Notes under the pieces: model-generated
What the model was told of the DNA's origin: nothing
Databases searched by the model: none
What the model saw: only the letters and a program-made list of their open reading frames with translations
Made by a program: the position numbers and the translations under genes
In this document: positions 24,966-34,163 of the stretch, one piece after another
Numbering within the stretch: the first letter of the stretch is position 1
Layout: each line of letters starts with the position of its first letter
Assembly: GCA_903830725.1 (NCBI GenBank)
Contig: CAIKVH010000143.1
Span: 1 to 43,833, forward strand
Origin: an uncultured Burkholderiales bacterium
GTDB taxonomy: Bacteria > Pseudomonadota > Gammaproteobacteria > Burkholderiales > Burkholderiaceae_C
Direction of reading: 5' to 3'
Length of the DNA stretch: 43,833 nt

Positions 24966-26208
24966 GCTTTGATGCAACTACTTTTTGCAAATAGGCCTGT
25001 TTGACAGCCTCCCCCAAGTCGAGCACGGCCATTGCGTAATAACTGCTCCAGTTGTAGCGCGTGACGACATAAAAGTTCTCAGTGCCAGCCAAGTAGTCGT
25101 TGGCGTCGTTCCCGTTTTGTAGCTCAATGAGTGCAAGTTGACCTGAATAATTCTTGGCTTCCCCGCTCAGGATAGCCCCCTTTGCTTCAAAGCTTTGGGC
25201 ACTGAAGGTGGGTAGTATGTCGGGTAATAAAAGTCCCTCTAAATCGAGGTGAGGTGTGTTTAGATTAACTTCGAAACGGGTAGGCACTCCGGTTTGCCAT
25301 CCAAACATCTTGAAATAATTCGCAATCGATCCAATGGCGTCTTTGTGGCTATGAATAAGATCAATGCGCCCGTCGTGGTCGTAGTCCACAGCAAACTTGG
25401 CCATACTGCTGGGCATGAATTGAGCTGCCCCCATTGCGCCGGCATAACTGCCTAGGACTTCGCGTTTGGTGTTTGATGCGTCTGCGTACTGCTGCTTTAA
25501 GAAAACAGCGAGTTCATTCTGAAAAAAGGCCTGCCGCTCCAGTGCCCTTGGGTGCTCTTTGGGAAACTGAAGACTCAAAGTCGCAAGCGAGTCAAGCACG
25601 GGATAGGCTCCCATGTGCTGACCGTAAAGCGTCTCAACCCCCAAAATGCCAACAATAATCTCTGCTGGAACCCCGTATTCACGCTCGGCTTGCGTTAGGG
25701 TTTGCGCGTTTTTCTTCCAAAACTCAACCCCAAGCCCAATTCGTTTGGGTTCTATAAAGCGTGCTCTGTAGGCGTGCCAATTTTTCTTAATCGGAACAGG
25801 TGCAGGCATCATTTGTTGCACAGCGCCTGGAATGAGGTGTGCGTTGGCGATTTTGTTAATCACCCAATCTTTCGGTAAATCTTGATCAAGAGCGATTTGA
25901 AGCGCAAGGGACTTAACAGAATCTGATTCTCCAAAGCGATCTAGGGAGATGATCTTGGGTTTTGAGTGGTGAAAGATCTGAAAGGGGTGCGGGTGTTTGG
26001 TGGATTTCTGCAAATTGTTTGAGGCATGGGGGGGGGCAGTTAGGCTTGAAGCACTAGCTGTGTTATCTGTGCTAGCACTGCTAGATGCGCTTGGTACATT
26101 CGAGGCACTTTGAACTGCTAATGCCTCAGCAAGCGCAACCGATGCAGTCGGGATAAAACTCACCCCGAATAACCCGCAAAATAGGGCCCCCCATACATTG
26201 ATTCGCAT
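24961..26208 (-). CDS. mltB: Lytic murein transglycosylase B
   Basis: This family cuts peptidoglycan glycan strands to 1,6-anhydro ends. The catalytic Glu lies in GILGVETLYGQ, and SYAGAMGAAQFMPSSMAKFA with YDHDGRIDLIHSHKDAIGSI are signature segments. The open frame starts at 26322, but the ATG at 26208 is better because a signal peptide follows at once (MRINVWGALFCGLFGVSFIP), giving 415 residues; no lipobox Cys is clear. Residues after the signal are a Ser/Ala/Thr-rich linker that includes a run of nine C bases on the coding strand. The C-terminal domain ends in VVASKH, the last codons lying beside the GCATCAAT array. It is divergent from the deacetylase-family gene, as in many Burkholderiales. 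Confidence 0.92.
   Translation of the reverse strand: MRINVWGALFCGLFGVSFIPTASVALAEALAVQSASNVPSASSSASTDNTASASSLTAPPHASNNLQKSTKHPHPFQIFHHSKPKIISLDRFGESDSVKSLALQIALDQDLPKDWVINKIANAHLIPGAVQQMMPAPVPIKKNWHAYRARFIEPKRIGLGVEFWKKNAQTLTQAEREYGVPAEIIVGILGVETLYGQHMGAYPVLDSLATLSLQFPKEHPRALERQAFFQNELAVFLKQQYADASNTKREVLGSYAGAMGAAQFMPSSMAKFAVDYDHDGRIDLIHSHKDAIGSIANYFKMFGWQTGVPTRFEVNLNTPHLDLEGLLLPDILPTFSAQSFEAKGAILSGEAKNYSGQLALIELQNGNDANDYLAGTENFYVVTRYNWSSYYAMAVLDLGEAVKQAYLQKVVASKH
26028..26036. repeat. Nine-base homopolymer (C9 on coding strand) in mltB
   Basis: Nine consecutive G bases on the plus strand read as GCC-CCC-CCC-CAT on the coding strand (Ala-Pro-Pro-His), about 60 codons into mltB. Long C runs inside genes are known slippage sites. 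A one-base change would frameshift mltB before its catalytic domain. Confidence 0.85.
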
Positions 26209-26496
26209 CAGACTTTTGCCGTGATCTCGTTGCTTTAAGTGATGGTTTGAGAGATTGAAAGGTTTTATGATGGGTTCTAAATAGCGCTTAAATTCACTCA
26301 GCGACTGAAATGTCAATGTCATGTGGGAGGTGTTCGGTAGGAACCGTGATTAGAATGCTGTAGAGCTCTGCAACTTAAGTTAGAAATTCTAGCTTATCCG
26401 CAGTGCTTAACTTTGCATGCTAAGCTTTGGGGTAAGAGGAATTATAAAAATTTAGCGTCCAATTTTTTAAACATCAATAGGTTCAGATCTTAGGCA

Positions 26497-27456
26497 ATGA
26501 ATAAAACGGGTTTTTATACACATCCAAGTTGTCTCCTCCATGAAATGGGGAATGGGCATCCTGAGTGCCCGGATCGTTTAAATGCGATTTACGATCGTTT
26601 TTTAATGACGGGACTAGATATTGGACTAGAAAATATTCAAGCAGGACCCGCTGCAATGAGTGACCTCGAGTTGGCTCACGCAAAAATGTATATTGCCTCA
26701 TTAAGAGGTTTGTCTGATCAGTTGCTAGACGACATCACAGCAGGAGGGCCTAGTTACGCTCAAGTGGACCCCGATACTTCCATGAACTCTCACACCTGGA
26801 GCGCAATACAGCATGCGGCAGGTGCCGCTCTAGAGGCAACAGACGCGGTCATAGCGGGTGACTTGCAAAATGCGTTTTGCGCAGTACGACCACCTGGTCA
26901 TCACGCCCGGCGCGAGCGCGCTGGTGGATTTTGTTTTGTAAACAACGTCGCAGTTGCCGCCAAACATGCCCTTGACCGTCACGGACTCAAGCGAGTGGCA
27001 GTTGTTGACTTTGATGTACACCACGGCGACGGAACTCAGGACATACTGCATTGCGATGAGCGCGTTTTGATGGTTAGTATTTATCAACATCCCTTCTACC
27101 CAGAGGGCGGCGCGGGTGACATTACAGAGCGCATGGTCAATGTACCCATTGCGGCCTACACCAAAGGAGACGCCGTCAGACAAGTCGTAACGGATTACTG
27201 GATTCCCGCTCTACATGATCACCAGCCTGAGATGATTTTTATAAGTGCCGGATTTGACGCGCACCGCGAAGACGATATGGGTCAAATCGGCTTATTGGAA
27301 TCGGATTATGCTTGGATTACTCGCCAAATTAAGGCTATTGCAACGACTTACGCTAAAGGGCGCATTGTCTCAGTGCTCGAGGGAGGGTACAACACGCAAG
27401 CACTGGCTAAGAGTGTGGAAGCTCACGTTAGAGTGCTTGCTGATTTGGGAGTTTAA
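26497..27456 (+). CDS. Histone-deacetylase-family zinc amidohydrolase
   Basis: This 319-residue protein belongs to the bacterial class II HDAC-like/acetylpolyamine amidohydrolase group. Zinc-site and catalytic motifs are visible: RPPGHHARRERAGGFCF, VVDFDVHHGDGTQDI, ISAGFDAHRED and the Tyr in LEGGYN. N-terminal GHPECPDRL is also typical. Bacterial members remove acetyl or related acyl groups from small amines or proteins in the cytoplasm; the substrate here is unknown. Thirteen bases separate it from the mscS-type gene, and etfBA follow, so an operon running through 31.6 kb is possible. Confidence 0.92.
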   Translation: MNKTGFYTHPSCLLHEMGNGHPECPDRLNAIYDRFLMTGLDIGLENIQAGPAAMSDLELAHAKMYIASLRGLSDQLLDDITAGGPSYAQVDPDTSMNSHTWSAIQHAAGAALEATDAVIAGDLQNAFCAVRPPGHHARRERAGGFCFVNNVAVAAKHALDRHGLKRVAVVDFDVHHGDGTQDILHCDERVLMVSIYQHPFYPEGGAGDITERMVNVPIAAYTKGDAVRQVVTDYWIPALHDHQPEMIFISAGFDAHREDDMGQIGLLESDYAWITRQIKAIATTYAKGRIVSVLEGGYNTQALAKSVEAHVRVLADLGV

Positions 27457-27469
27457 AGAGTAGAAGACC

Positions 27470-28750
27470 ATGACTGAATTAATTTCACTATTGCAAAACC
27501 TGCGTTCAGACTCCGTGCCAATGGAGGCTTTGGTCCTTGGCCTTTGCATCGTGCTTGCGCTAGGAGCAGCAAAACTCGTATTTAAAGGAACCATGAAGCT
27601 GGCTGGGGCCAATCTGCACGAGCAGGCGAAGGCTGTTGAGTCCTCTGTTTGGTTTGGTCCACGTTTTTTTGATGGACTATTGTTCCCCTTGCTCGCGTTG
27701 GTTCTTTGTTACGCCGCCAAAGAAGTTTGGGTACAAACACTTCACGAAGCACTCTTTAAGATTGCAATACCCATACTCTTATCTGTGGTTGTCATCCGCT
27801 TGATGGCAAGAGTTTTGAGCGTTGTTTTTCCAGACTCCGTAGCAGTCAAAGTGTTGGAGCGCGGCGTGAGTTACTTTGTGTGGATCATTGCTGCGCTTTG
27901 GATCACGGGTTTTCTGCCCTGGGTGGCTCAAGAGCTTGAATTAATTCACATTAATTTTGGTCGTACCAAAATTGACCTTAAAAATCTGATTGAGGGCGTG
28001 CTCTCCTCTTGCTTGGTGTTGGTGCTCACACTTTGGGTGTCTGCGACGCTTGAGCGCCAGGTTCTGGCGAGAGCGATTATTGACTTGTCCATCCGCAAAG
28101 TACTAACCAACGTGCTTCGCGTATTTCTAACTTTCATTGGACTGCTTGTTGCCTTGTCCGCCGTGGGGGTGGATTTAACAGCACTCTCTGTGTTGGGTGG
28201 TGGTTTAGGTGTTGGTTTGGGACTGGGGTTACAAAAACTAGCGGCGAACTATGTGAGTGGATTTGTTATTTTATTAGAGCGCTCTGTGCGAATTGGAGAC
28301 CAAGTGCGTGTCTCTGGCTTGGAGGGTCGGATCACTGACATAAAGACCCGCTACACCTTGATACGTGACGCAGCAGGGCGGGAGTGTGTGCTGCCCAACG
28401 AGATGATGGTCTCAGAAAAGGTTGAAAACCTATCCCGAGGTCACGGCAGAGTTCTTTTGCAAATCAATGTATCTATTGATTACGCAAGCGATGTGGAGAA
28501 AGCCCAAGAATGTTTAGCAGAGGCTTGCTTGAAAGCCGAGCGAGTGCTTAAGTCCCCAACCCCCCAGGCGCATTTACTAAACTTAGGGGCTGATGGACTT
28601 GAGATGTCGGTTGTCTTTTGGGTCGATGAGTCAGAAAGTGCTTGGGTGGGGGTCAAGTCTGAGGTGAATAAGCTTGTATTAAAAGCGCTTAAAGAACACG
28701 GAATTGGAATTCCAAGCGCTCAACACGAGGTGCGACTGATTCGGGGGTAA
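27470..28750 (+). CDS. MscS-family mechanosensitive ion channel
   Basis: The N-terminal half has about six hydrophobic segments, beginning with ALVLGLCIVLALGAAKLVF. The pore-lining helix is the Gly/Ala-rich GGGLGVGLGLGLQKLAANYV, followed by FVILLERSVRIGDQVRV of the MscS beta domain and a cytoplasmic alpha/beta domain to the end. Such channels open under membrane tension and release solutes during osmotic downshock. At 426 residues it is longer than E. coli MscS (286) because of extra N-terminal helices. It is tightly linked to the deacetylase-family gene upstream. Confidence 0.92.
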   Translation: MTELISLLQNLRSDSVPMEALVLGLCIVLALGAAKLVFKGTMKLAGANLHEQAKAVESSVWFGPRFFDGLLFPLLALVLCYAAKEVWVQTLHEALFKIAIPILLSVVVIRLMARVLSVVFPDSVAVKVLERGVSYFVWIIAALWITGFLPWVAQELELIHINFGRTKIDLKNLIEGVLSSCLVLVLTLWVSATLERQVLARAIIDLSIRKVLTNVLRVFLTFIGLLVALSAVGVDLTALSVLGGGLGVGLGLGLQKLAANYVSGFVILLERSVRIGDQVRVSGLEGRITDIKTRYTLIRDAAGRECVLPNEMMVSEKVENLSRGHGRVLLQINVSIDYASDVEKAQECLAEACLKAERVLKSPTPQAHLLNLGADGLEMSVVFWVDESESAWVGVKSEVNKLVLKALKEHGIGIPSAQHEVRLIRG

Positions 28751-28829
28751 TTAGTGCCCCAAGGCGGAGGCTTTAGACGCCGACCTGGCTGATCCTTTAG
28801 AATGGACGTATTGGTGGAGATTTTAAAAA

Positions 28830-29579
28830 ATGAAGATATTGGTAGCCGTTAAACGAGTTGTTGATTACAACGTGAAGGTTCGCGTTAAGTCAGATCAATC
28901 TGGGGTGGACATTGCTAATTTAAAAATGAGCATGAACCCCTTTGACGAAATCGCACTAGAGGAGGCGGTTCGCTTAAAAGAGAAAGGTCTCGTAACCGAG
29001 GTCGTCGCTGTGTCATGCGGCGTGACTCAGTGCCAAGAGACCCTTCGTACAGCGATGGCCATTGGTGCAGACCGAGCTATTTTGGTGGAAACAAGCACTG
29101 AACTCGAGCCCCTTGGTGTAGCTAAGATTTTGAAAGCTCTGGTTGACAAAGAGCAGCCCGGATTGATTATTTTGGGTAAACAAGCTATTGATGATGATTG
29201 CAATCAGACGGGTCAAATGCTTGCCGCCCTAGTTGGGTGTGGTCAAGCAACTTTTGCCTCTAAGGTTGAGTTAACCGCAGAGCGCGTGAGCGTGACGCGC
29301 GAAGTTGACGGTGGACTGGAGACTCTGAGTCTTAAACTGCCTGCAGTCATCACAACCGATTTAAGACTCAATGAGCCTCGGTTCGTGACTTTACCCAACA
29401 TCATGAAAGCTAAGAAAAAACAACTCGATACGATCACGCCAGAGTCTCTAGGGGTTGATGTGACGCCGAGAATTAAGATGTTAAAAGTTTGTGACCCCGC
29501 AACGCGTGGTGCGGGTGTGAAGGTGGCCGACGTAACGGCCTTGATGGATAAGCTTAAAAACGAGGCCAAAGTTATTTAA
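28830..29579 (+). CDS. etfB: Electron transfer flavoprotein, beta subunit
   Basis: EtfB pairs with EtfA to carry electrons from acyl-CoA and other flavin dehydrogenases to ETF:ubiquinone oxidoreductase. The N-terminus [20 protein letters not shown] and [19 protein letters not shown] are diagnostic. [20 protein letters not shown] marks the AMP-binding part, and [20 protein letters not shown] is the family signature. At 249 residues it is full length. GGTGGAG precedes the ATG as ribosome-binding site. etfA follows after about 100 bases. Confidence 0.97.
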   Translation: MKILVAVKRVVDYNVKVRVKSDQSGVDIANLKMSMNPFDEIALEEAVRLKEKGLVTEVVAVSCGVTQCQETLRTAMAIGADRAILVETSTELEPLGVAKILKALVDKEQPGLIILGKQAIDDDCNQTGQMLAALVGCGQATFASKVELTAERVSVTREVDGGLETLSLKLPAVITTDLRLNEPRFVTLPNIMKAKKKQLDTITPESLGVDVTPRIKMLKVCDPATRGAGVKVADVTALMDKLKNEAKVI

Positions 29580-29680
29580 CAGCAGCCGTTTCACTGCCGT
29601 TATTTAGACTGCGACATTTAGCTATTTCTAAACATTTTTCGAAATTGAAACTGATTAATTTAAATAGAGAGTTTTAGACC

Positions 29681-30622
29681 ATGACTGCACTGGTAATCGC
29701 TGAGCATGACAATCAGCACTTAAAAAACGCAACATTAAATGCCGTTACAGCTGCTCTTGCCTGTGCACCCACGGTTCACGTCCTCGTGATGGGGAGTGCT
29801 AGTGCGGCAGTTGCAACGCAGGCGGCAAGTGTTGCTGGAGTTGCAAAAGTCATTCACGCTGACTCCTCAGAGCTCACCCACCCATTGGCTGAGACGATCT
29901 CTGCCCAGGTGGTTGCTTTTTTGAAGGCAAACAGTGGCTACACCCACGTTCTCTTTGCATCTACCGCAAGCGGTAAGAATATAGCTCCCCGTGTTGCTGC
30001 TTTGCTGGATGTTGCACAGTTATCGGATATCACCAAGGTCGTCTCTCCCGATACGTTTGAGAGGCCGATATACGCGGGCAACGCAGTTGCAACCGTGCAG
30101 TCCACGGACGCGCTTAAAGTGATCACAGTCAGGACAACTGGTTTTGACGCAGCAACGCACGGCTCGTCCAGCGCACCTGTTGAGAGCTTGGCCGCTGTCG
30201 CTAACCCAGCTCTTAGTGAGTTCTTAGGTCAAGAAGTGGCGGTGAGTGATAGACCAGAACTCACAGCAGCGAAGGTCATCGTCTCCGGCGGTAGAGCGCT
30301 TGGGAGTAGTGAGAAGTTTGCTGAGGTACTTACGCCTTTGGCCGATAAGCTTGGAGCCGCGTTAGGCGCATCCCGCGCAGCAGTGGACGCGGGGTACGCT
30401 CCGAACGATTGGCAAGTAGGACAAACTGGGAAAATTGTCGCCCCAGAGCTCTACGTTGCTTGCGGTATAAGCGGGGCTATTCAGCATTTGGCCGGTATGA
30501 AAGACAGCAAAGTAATCGTCGCCATTAACAAAGACCCTGAAGCTCCTATATTTAGCGTTGCAGATTACGGCTTAGAAGCTGATCTGTTTCAGGCTGTACC
30601 TGAGTGGGTTAAGCTTCTTTAA
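29681..30622 (+). CDS. etfA: Electron transfer flavoprotein, alpha subunit
   Basis: The 313-residue subunit holds the FAD. The C-terminal FAD-binding motif reads GQTGKIVAPELYVACGISGA and continues IQHLAGMKDSKVIVAINKDP. The N-terminal domain (ALVIAEHDNQHLKNATLNAV) packs against EtfB. The complex links beta-oxidation and other dehydrogenases to the quinone pool, which fits the many acyl-CoA genes in this window. It is co-transcribed with etfB; the nitronate monooxygenase gene begins 44 bases later. No acyl-CoA dehydrogenase gene follows, which would be a common arrangement. Confidence 0.97.
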   Translation: MTALVIAEHDNQHLKNATLNAVTAALACAPTVHVLVMGSASAAVATQAASVAGVAKVIHADSSELTHPLAETISAQVVAFLKANSGYTHVLFASTASGKNIAPRVAALLDVAQLSDITKVVSPDTFERPIYAGNAVATVQSTDALKVITVRTTGFDAATHGSSSAPVESLAAVANPALSEFLGQEVAVSDRPELTAAKVIVSGGRALGSSEKFAEVLTPLADKLGAALGASRAAVDAGYAPNDWQVGQTGKIVAPELYVACGISGAIQHLAGMKDSKVIVAINKDPEAPIFSVADYGLEADLFQAVPEWVKLL

Positions 30623-30666
30623 TCAAAGAATCTTCCTCACTGCATCGATAACATTGAACCGCAAAA

Positions 30667-31644
30667 GTGTTCTTGCCAGGTATGACTCCTAAAAGAACTC
30701 TGCCCGGTGCTTTGGCCAATGTGTCGTTTCCCGTTATAGCGGCACCTCTTTTTATCATCAGCAATCCAGATTTGGTCATAGCGCAGTGCATCTCCGGTGT
30801 TGTAGGATCTATGCCGGCGCTCAATGCCAGGCCCAGCGCTCAGTTGAGCGACTGGTTGGCGCAGATTACAGAAACCTTAGACGCTTACAACCGTGCTCAC
30901 CCTGAGAGGCCTGCAGCGCCGTTTGCAGTGAATCAAATTGTTCACAAAAGCAATGACCGTTTAGAAAGCGATATGCAAGAGTGCGTTCGATACAAGGTGC
31001 CCATCATCATCACATCATTAGGGGCTAGACCTGAGATCAACGCGGCTGCCCATAGCTACGGCGCAATCGTTTTGCATGATGTGATCAACAATACATTTGC
31101 ACACAAGGCCATTGAGAAGGGCGCTGATGGATTAATCGCCGTCTGCGCAGGAGCGGGCGGGCACGCAGGCGTAAAAAGTCCCTTTGCTTTTATACAAGAA
31201 CTTCGTGAATGGTTTGACGGCCCCGTCGCACTGAGTGGCTCGATTGCGAGCGGAGGTGCAATACTGGCCGCGCAGGCCATGGGGGCAGACTTTGCTTACA
31301 TGGGGTCCGCTTTTATCGCAACCCGTGAAGCCCGCGCAAGCGAAGAATATAAGAATTGTGTTGTGAGTTCCTCGTCGGATGATATTGTGTATACCAATGC
31401 AATTACGGGTGTACACGGTAATTACTTGGCTCCGTCTATTCGCAGTGCAGGCCTGGACCCTGAGAACTTGCCTATCAAGGAGAAGAGTGAGATGGACTTT
31501 AGCTCCAACAGTGCTAAGGCTTGGAGAGATATTTGGGGTGCAGGCCAAGGCATTGGCGCAATTAAAGAAATAGTCGGCGCACAAGCGCTTGTTGAGCGAC
31601 TCAAACAAGAATACGCTGCAGCTAAATTGGCGTTATCAGATTAG
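30667..31644 (+). CDS. Nitronate monooxygenase (2-nitropropane dioxygenase family)
   Basis: This FMN-dependent TIM-barrel enzyme oxidises alkyl nitronates such as the toxin propionate 3-nitronate. Visible are FPVIAAPLFIISNPDLVIAQ at the N-terminus, ADGLIAVCAGAGGHAGVKSP with the probable catalytic His, and VALSGSIASGGAILAAQAMG with ADFAYMGSAFIAT for FMN phosphate binding. The frame begins with GTG at 30667, and an ATG five codons in (30682) is an alternative. Family members also include enoyl reductases, so the natural substrate is not certain. It is probably the last gene of the etf transcript; a hairpin follows. Confidence 0.88.
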   Translation: MFLPGMTPKRTLPGALANVSFPVIAAPLFIISNPDLVIAQCISGVVGSMPALNARPSAQLSDWLAQITETLDAYNRAHPERPAAPFAVNQIVHKSNDRLESDMQECVRYKVPIIITSLGARPEINAAAHSYGAIVLHDVINNTFAHKAIEKGADGLIAVCAGAGGHAGVKSPFAFIQELREWFDGPVALSGSIASGGAILAAQAMGADFAYMGSAFIATREARASEEYKNCVVSSSSDDIVYTNAITGVHGNYLAPSIRSAGLDPENLPIKEKSEMDFSSNSAKAWRDIWGAGQGIGAIKEIVGAQALVERLKQEYAAAKLALSD

Positions 31645-31653
31645 CTTAATTAA

Positions 31654-31688
31654 ATTAGCTTTGCTAGTGAGTCATTGACAAAGCTAAT
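31654..31688. terminator. Inverted repeat between convergent nitronate monooxygenase and ppnP genes
   Basis: ATTAGCTTTG (31654-31663) and CAAAGCTAAT (31679-31688) form a perfect 10-bp stem with a 15-base loop, ten bases after one stop and just before the other. It is AT-rich and lacks a long T-run. It probably serves as a shared 3' end. Confidence 0.6.
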
Positions 31689-31694
31689 GTAGAT

Positions 31695-32012
31695 TTAGCC
31701 AAAATGGCAGATGTAGTGGTATTCCTGATCCACCTTGATTTCGAAGGAAGAGTTTCCAGGAATTTTAAAGCTCTCACCAGGCTTAGAGACTTGCCACTGA
31801 GCAGACCCTGCTAGTTTGTATGAACACTCCCCAGCAATGCACTCCATGATCTCAGGCGCTTCTGTGTTGAACGTGAGCGTGGCTGCGAGGATCACGCCTA
31901 CACTCTTTTTTGTTCCATCTGAGAGGGTCACAGCGTGACTGATACATTTGCCGTCAAAGAAAACATTGGCTTTGGTTTTGATGGATACGTCTTTAATGAG
32001 CTCTTGAACCAT
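31695..32012 (-). CDS. ppnP: Pyrimidine/purine nucleoside phosphorylase (PpnP, DUF1255)
   Basis: This small cupin of 105 residues catalyses phosphorolysis of several nucleosides in the family. Features are SHAVTLSDGTKKSVGVILA, EAPEIMECIAGECSYKL and PGESFKIPGNSSFEIKVD, with the C-terminal YHYICHFG. Length and motifs match YaiE/PpnP throughout. It lies 46 bases downstream of argG on the same strand, a pairing I recall from other Burkholderiales. Confidence 0.9.
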   Translation of the reverse strand: MVQELIKDVSIKTKANVFFDGKCISHAVTLSDGTKKSVGVILAATLTFNTEAPEIMECIAGECSYKLAGSAQWQVSKPGESFKIPGNSSFEIKVDQEYHYICHFG

Positions 32013-32058
32013 GATGAGGCTTTCAGATAAATAGTTTTAAAAATAGTTTTGATTTAAA

Positions 32059-33414
32059 TTACTTTGATTTATTCTTGGTTGCACTTTTCTTTGCTACAAC
32101 CTTTTTTGTGCTTTTGCTTGTGCTTTTGCTTTTGTTGGTGTTTTTTAAATTCGCAGCAATCCGAAGTCGCAAAGCATTGAGTTTGATAAATCCACCCGCA
32201 TCCGCTTGGTTATAAGCACCACCGTCATCATCGAATGTTGAGATTTTGGTATCAAACAAACTGTTGTGTTTACTCTCACGCCCAACGCACATGATGGTGC
32301 CTTTATAGAGCTTCAAGCGAACAATGCCGTTAACTGTTTCTTGGGATGCATCGATCAATCCCTGCAAAAGCTCGCGCTCTGGGCTGAACCAGTAACCGTT
32401 GTAGATCATGCGAGCATAACGGGGCATCAAATCATCTTTGAGCGCCAGTACCTCTCTGTCAAGCGTGATGGATTCAATAGCGCGGTGACCCGCTAACAAA
32501 ATTGTGCCCCCCGGCGTTTCATAACAACCGCGGCTCTTCATGCCGACGTATCGGTTCTCAACCTTGTCCAAGCGACCAATGCCGTGCAAACCGCCGATTT
32601 GGTTTAGTTTGGTTAAAACGGTTGCAGGACTCATGGCCACACCGTCAATGGCGACGATGTCACCGCGTTTGTAGGTGAGCTCAACGATTTGCGCTTTTGA
32701 TGGAGCTTTCTCAGGGCTGCGGGTGAGGCGCCACATCGACTCCTCCGGTGCGAAGTTAGGATCCTCTAAGATACCGCCCTCATAACTGATGTGTAAGAGG
32801 TTTGCATCCATTGAGTAAGGCGCGCCGCCCTTGCGCTTTTTGAAGTCAACGGGGATGCCGTGCTTGTCTGCATATGCAAGCAGTTTCTCCCTGGACAGAA
32901 GGTCCCACTCCCTCCAAGGCGCTATGACATGCACGTTGGGCATCAGTGCGTAAGCACCAAGCTCAAATCGAACCTGATCGTTGCCTTTGCCCGTTGCGCC
33001 GTGGCTGATAGCGTCTGCGTTTGTTTTTCTGGCAATCTCAATGAGACGTTTTGCAATGAGGGGTCTAGCGATTGAGGTGCCCAGCAAATATTCGCCCTCA
33101 TACAGAGCGTTGGCTCTGAACATGGGGAAGACAAAGTCTCTAACGAACTCTTCGCGCAGATCTTCGATGAAAATATTTTGGGGTTTGATCCCCATCTTGA
33201 TTGCTTTAGCACGGGCAGGCTCGATCTCCTCGCCTTGCCCAATGTCTGCCGTAAAAGTCACGACTTCGCAGTGGTATTCATCTTGAAGCCACTTCAAGAT
33301 GATGGATGTGTCTAAACCGCCTGAATACGCTAAGACAACGCGCTTTGGGCCATCTGACTTTTGCGGAGTCGCTTTTTTAGTTGATGATTTACTTTTAGAT
33401 TGAGTCGTAGACAT
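32059..33414 (-). CDS. argG: Argininosuccinate synthase with lysine-rich tails
   Basis: This enzyme joins citrulline and aspartate, using ATP, in arginine synthesis. The ATP-binding P-loop is [14 protein letters not shown] (residues 29-42). [34 protein letters not shown] and [18 protein letters not shown] are diagnostic. The core ends near residue 420. Two additions are unusual: an N-terminal 24-residue Ser/Lys/Thr-rich leader, and a roughly 28-residue C-terminal tail of Lys, Ser and Thr ([20 protein letters not shown]). Part of the tail is coded by a 12-bp direct repeat. They bring the length to 451, versus about 400-410 for this type. Upstream lie some 230 bases without a gene. Confidence 0.96.
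   Translation of the reverse strand: MSTTQSKSKSSTKKATPQKSDGPKRVVLAYSGGLDTSIILKWLQDEYHCEVVTFTADIGQGEEIEPARAKAIKMGIKPQNIFIEDLREEFVRDFVFPMFRANALYEGEYLLGTSIARPLIAKRLIEIARKTNADAISHGATGKGNDQVRFELGAYALMPNVHVIAPWREWDLLSREKLLAYADKHGIPVDFKKRKGGAPYSMDANLLHISYEGGILEDPNFAPEESMWRLTRSPEKAPSKAQIVELTYKRGDIVAIDGVAMSPATVLTKLNQIGGLHGIGRLDKVENRYVGMKSRGCYETPGGTILLAGHRAIESITLDREVLALKDDLMPRYARMIYNGYWFSPERELLQGLIDASQETVNGIVRLKLYKGTIMCVGRESKHNSLFDTKISTFDDDGGAYNQADAGGFIKLNALRLRIAANLKNTNKSKSTSKSTKKVVAKKSATKNKSK
32108..32131. repeat. 12-bp direct repeat in the argG C-terminal tail
   Basis: Two perfect adjacent copies of GTGCTTTTGCTT (plus strand) encode part of the Lys/Ser tail on the minus strand. The unit length keeps the frame. 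Confidence 0.85.
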
Positions 33415-33647
33415 AGGTCAATGTAGGTGAAGAGGGATAAATGTTTGGCTGTCTTGTCCGTAATCAGTGACTTTTTAAGAAGTCAAAGAGCGATTTGCAG
33501 GTTAACCGCTTATTTTAACAGGGTGCGCGTGTTGTAAAGGATAGTTAGATCGATGGTCCGTTGGCACATTAGCGCATTGACCCTCATTGACCCACGACAA
33601 CGTCAACTCCAGGGGCTGGGTATTTAAGGGTAATGTGCTCTTTGAAA

Positions 33648-34022
33648 TCAGGTGCCAGTCTTTTCAATTAAGCTTGCCCAAAGCTCAGGCTGGACCCCCA
33701 CTATGACAGTTTGAGAATCTGCAGACCACATGACTGGGCGTTTCACTAGGCTGGGGTATTCGAGCAAGACGGTGCAAGCGCTTGACTGGTCCTTAACACT
33801 CGCTTGAACCCCTGGAGCAAGCGCGCGCCAGGTCGTACTCTTCTTATTAAGCAGAGTCTCCCAAGGAACTTGATTGCACCAGTTCTTTAGTTGGGATGGG
33901 GTTAGGGGTGACTTTTTGAAATCTTGGAATTCGTAGGCTATCCCTTGGTTATCCAGCCAAACTTTGGCTTTTTTAAGGCTGTCACAATTAGGGATGCCGA
34001 ACAATCGTATCTTGGGGTGCAT
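33648..34022 (-). CDS. ArsC/Spx-like reductase family protein (YffB type)
   Basis: This 124-residue thioredoxin-fold protein starts with IRLFGIPNCDSLKKAKVWLD, matching YffB-type ArsC-family proteins, which have one conserved Cys and no CXXC. YEFQDFKKSPLTPSQLKNWC and LLEYPSLVKRPVMW are also typical; the latter fits the RPxxx region of the ArsC fold. No arsenic-resistance genes are nearby, so arsenate reduction is unlikely, and a glutathione-dependent thiol role is possible. It is divergent from folC across about 140 bases that contain degenerate GATGAATCAA repeats. Confidence 0.87.
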   Translation of the reverse strand: MHPKIRLFGIPNCDSLKKAKVWLDNQGIAYEFQDFKKSPLTPSQLKNWCNQVPWETLLNKKSTTWRALAPGVQASVKDQSSACTVLLEYPSLVKRPVMWSADSQTVIVGVQPELWASLIEKTGT

Positions 34023-34082
34023 ATTGGCTTAGGGTTTTGAGTGGCTTGAGAAAATTAAAATATCTATTCAACAAGTAAAGTA

Positions 34083-34160
34083 GATGAATCAATAAAGTGA
34101 TGAATCAAAAGGTGATGAATCAATGATTTGTGAATTAATGATTTATGAAACAACGGGCAA
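34083..34160. repeat. Degenerate GATGAATCAA repeats upstream of folC
   Basis: Three near-identical GATGAATCAA units spaced about 15 bases apart (34083, 34099, 34115) are followed by related AT-rich units. They end about 25 bases before the folC start. They could be an old, decayed tandem array or binding sites. Confidence 0.55.
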
Positions 34161-34163
34161 AAA

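Noticed and set aside
33648-34022. Arsenate reductase ArsC
   Set aside because: The NCDSLKKAK motif and short length fit YffB-type proteins, and no ars genes are nearby.
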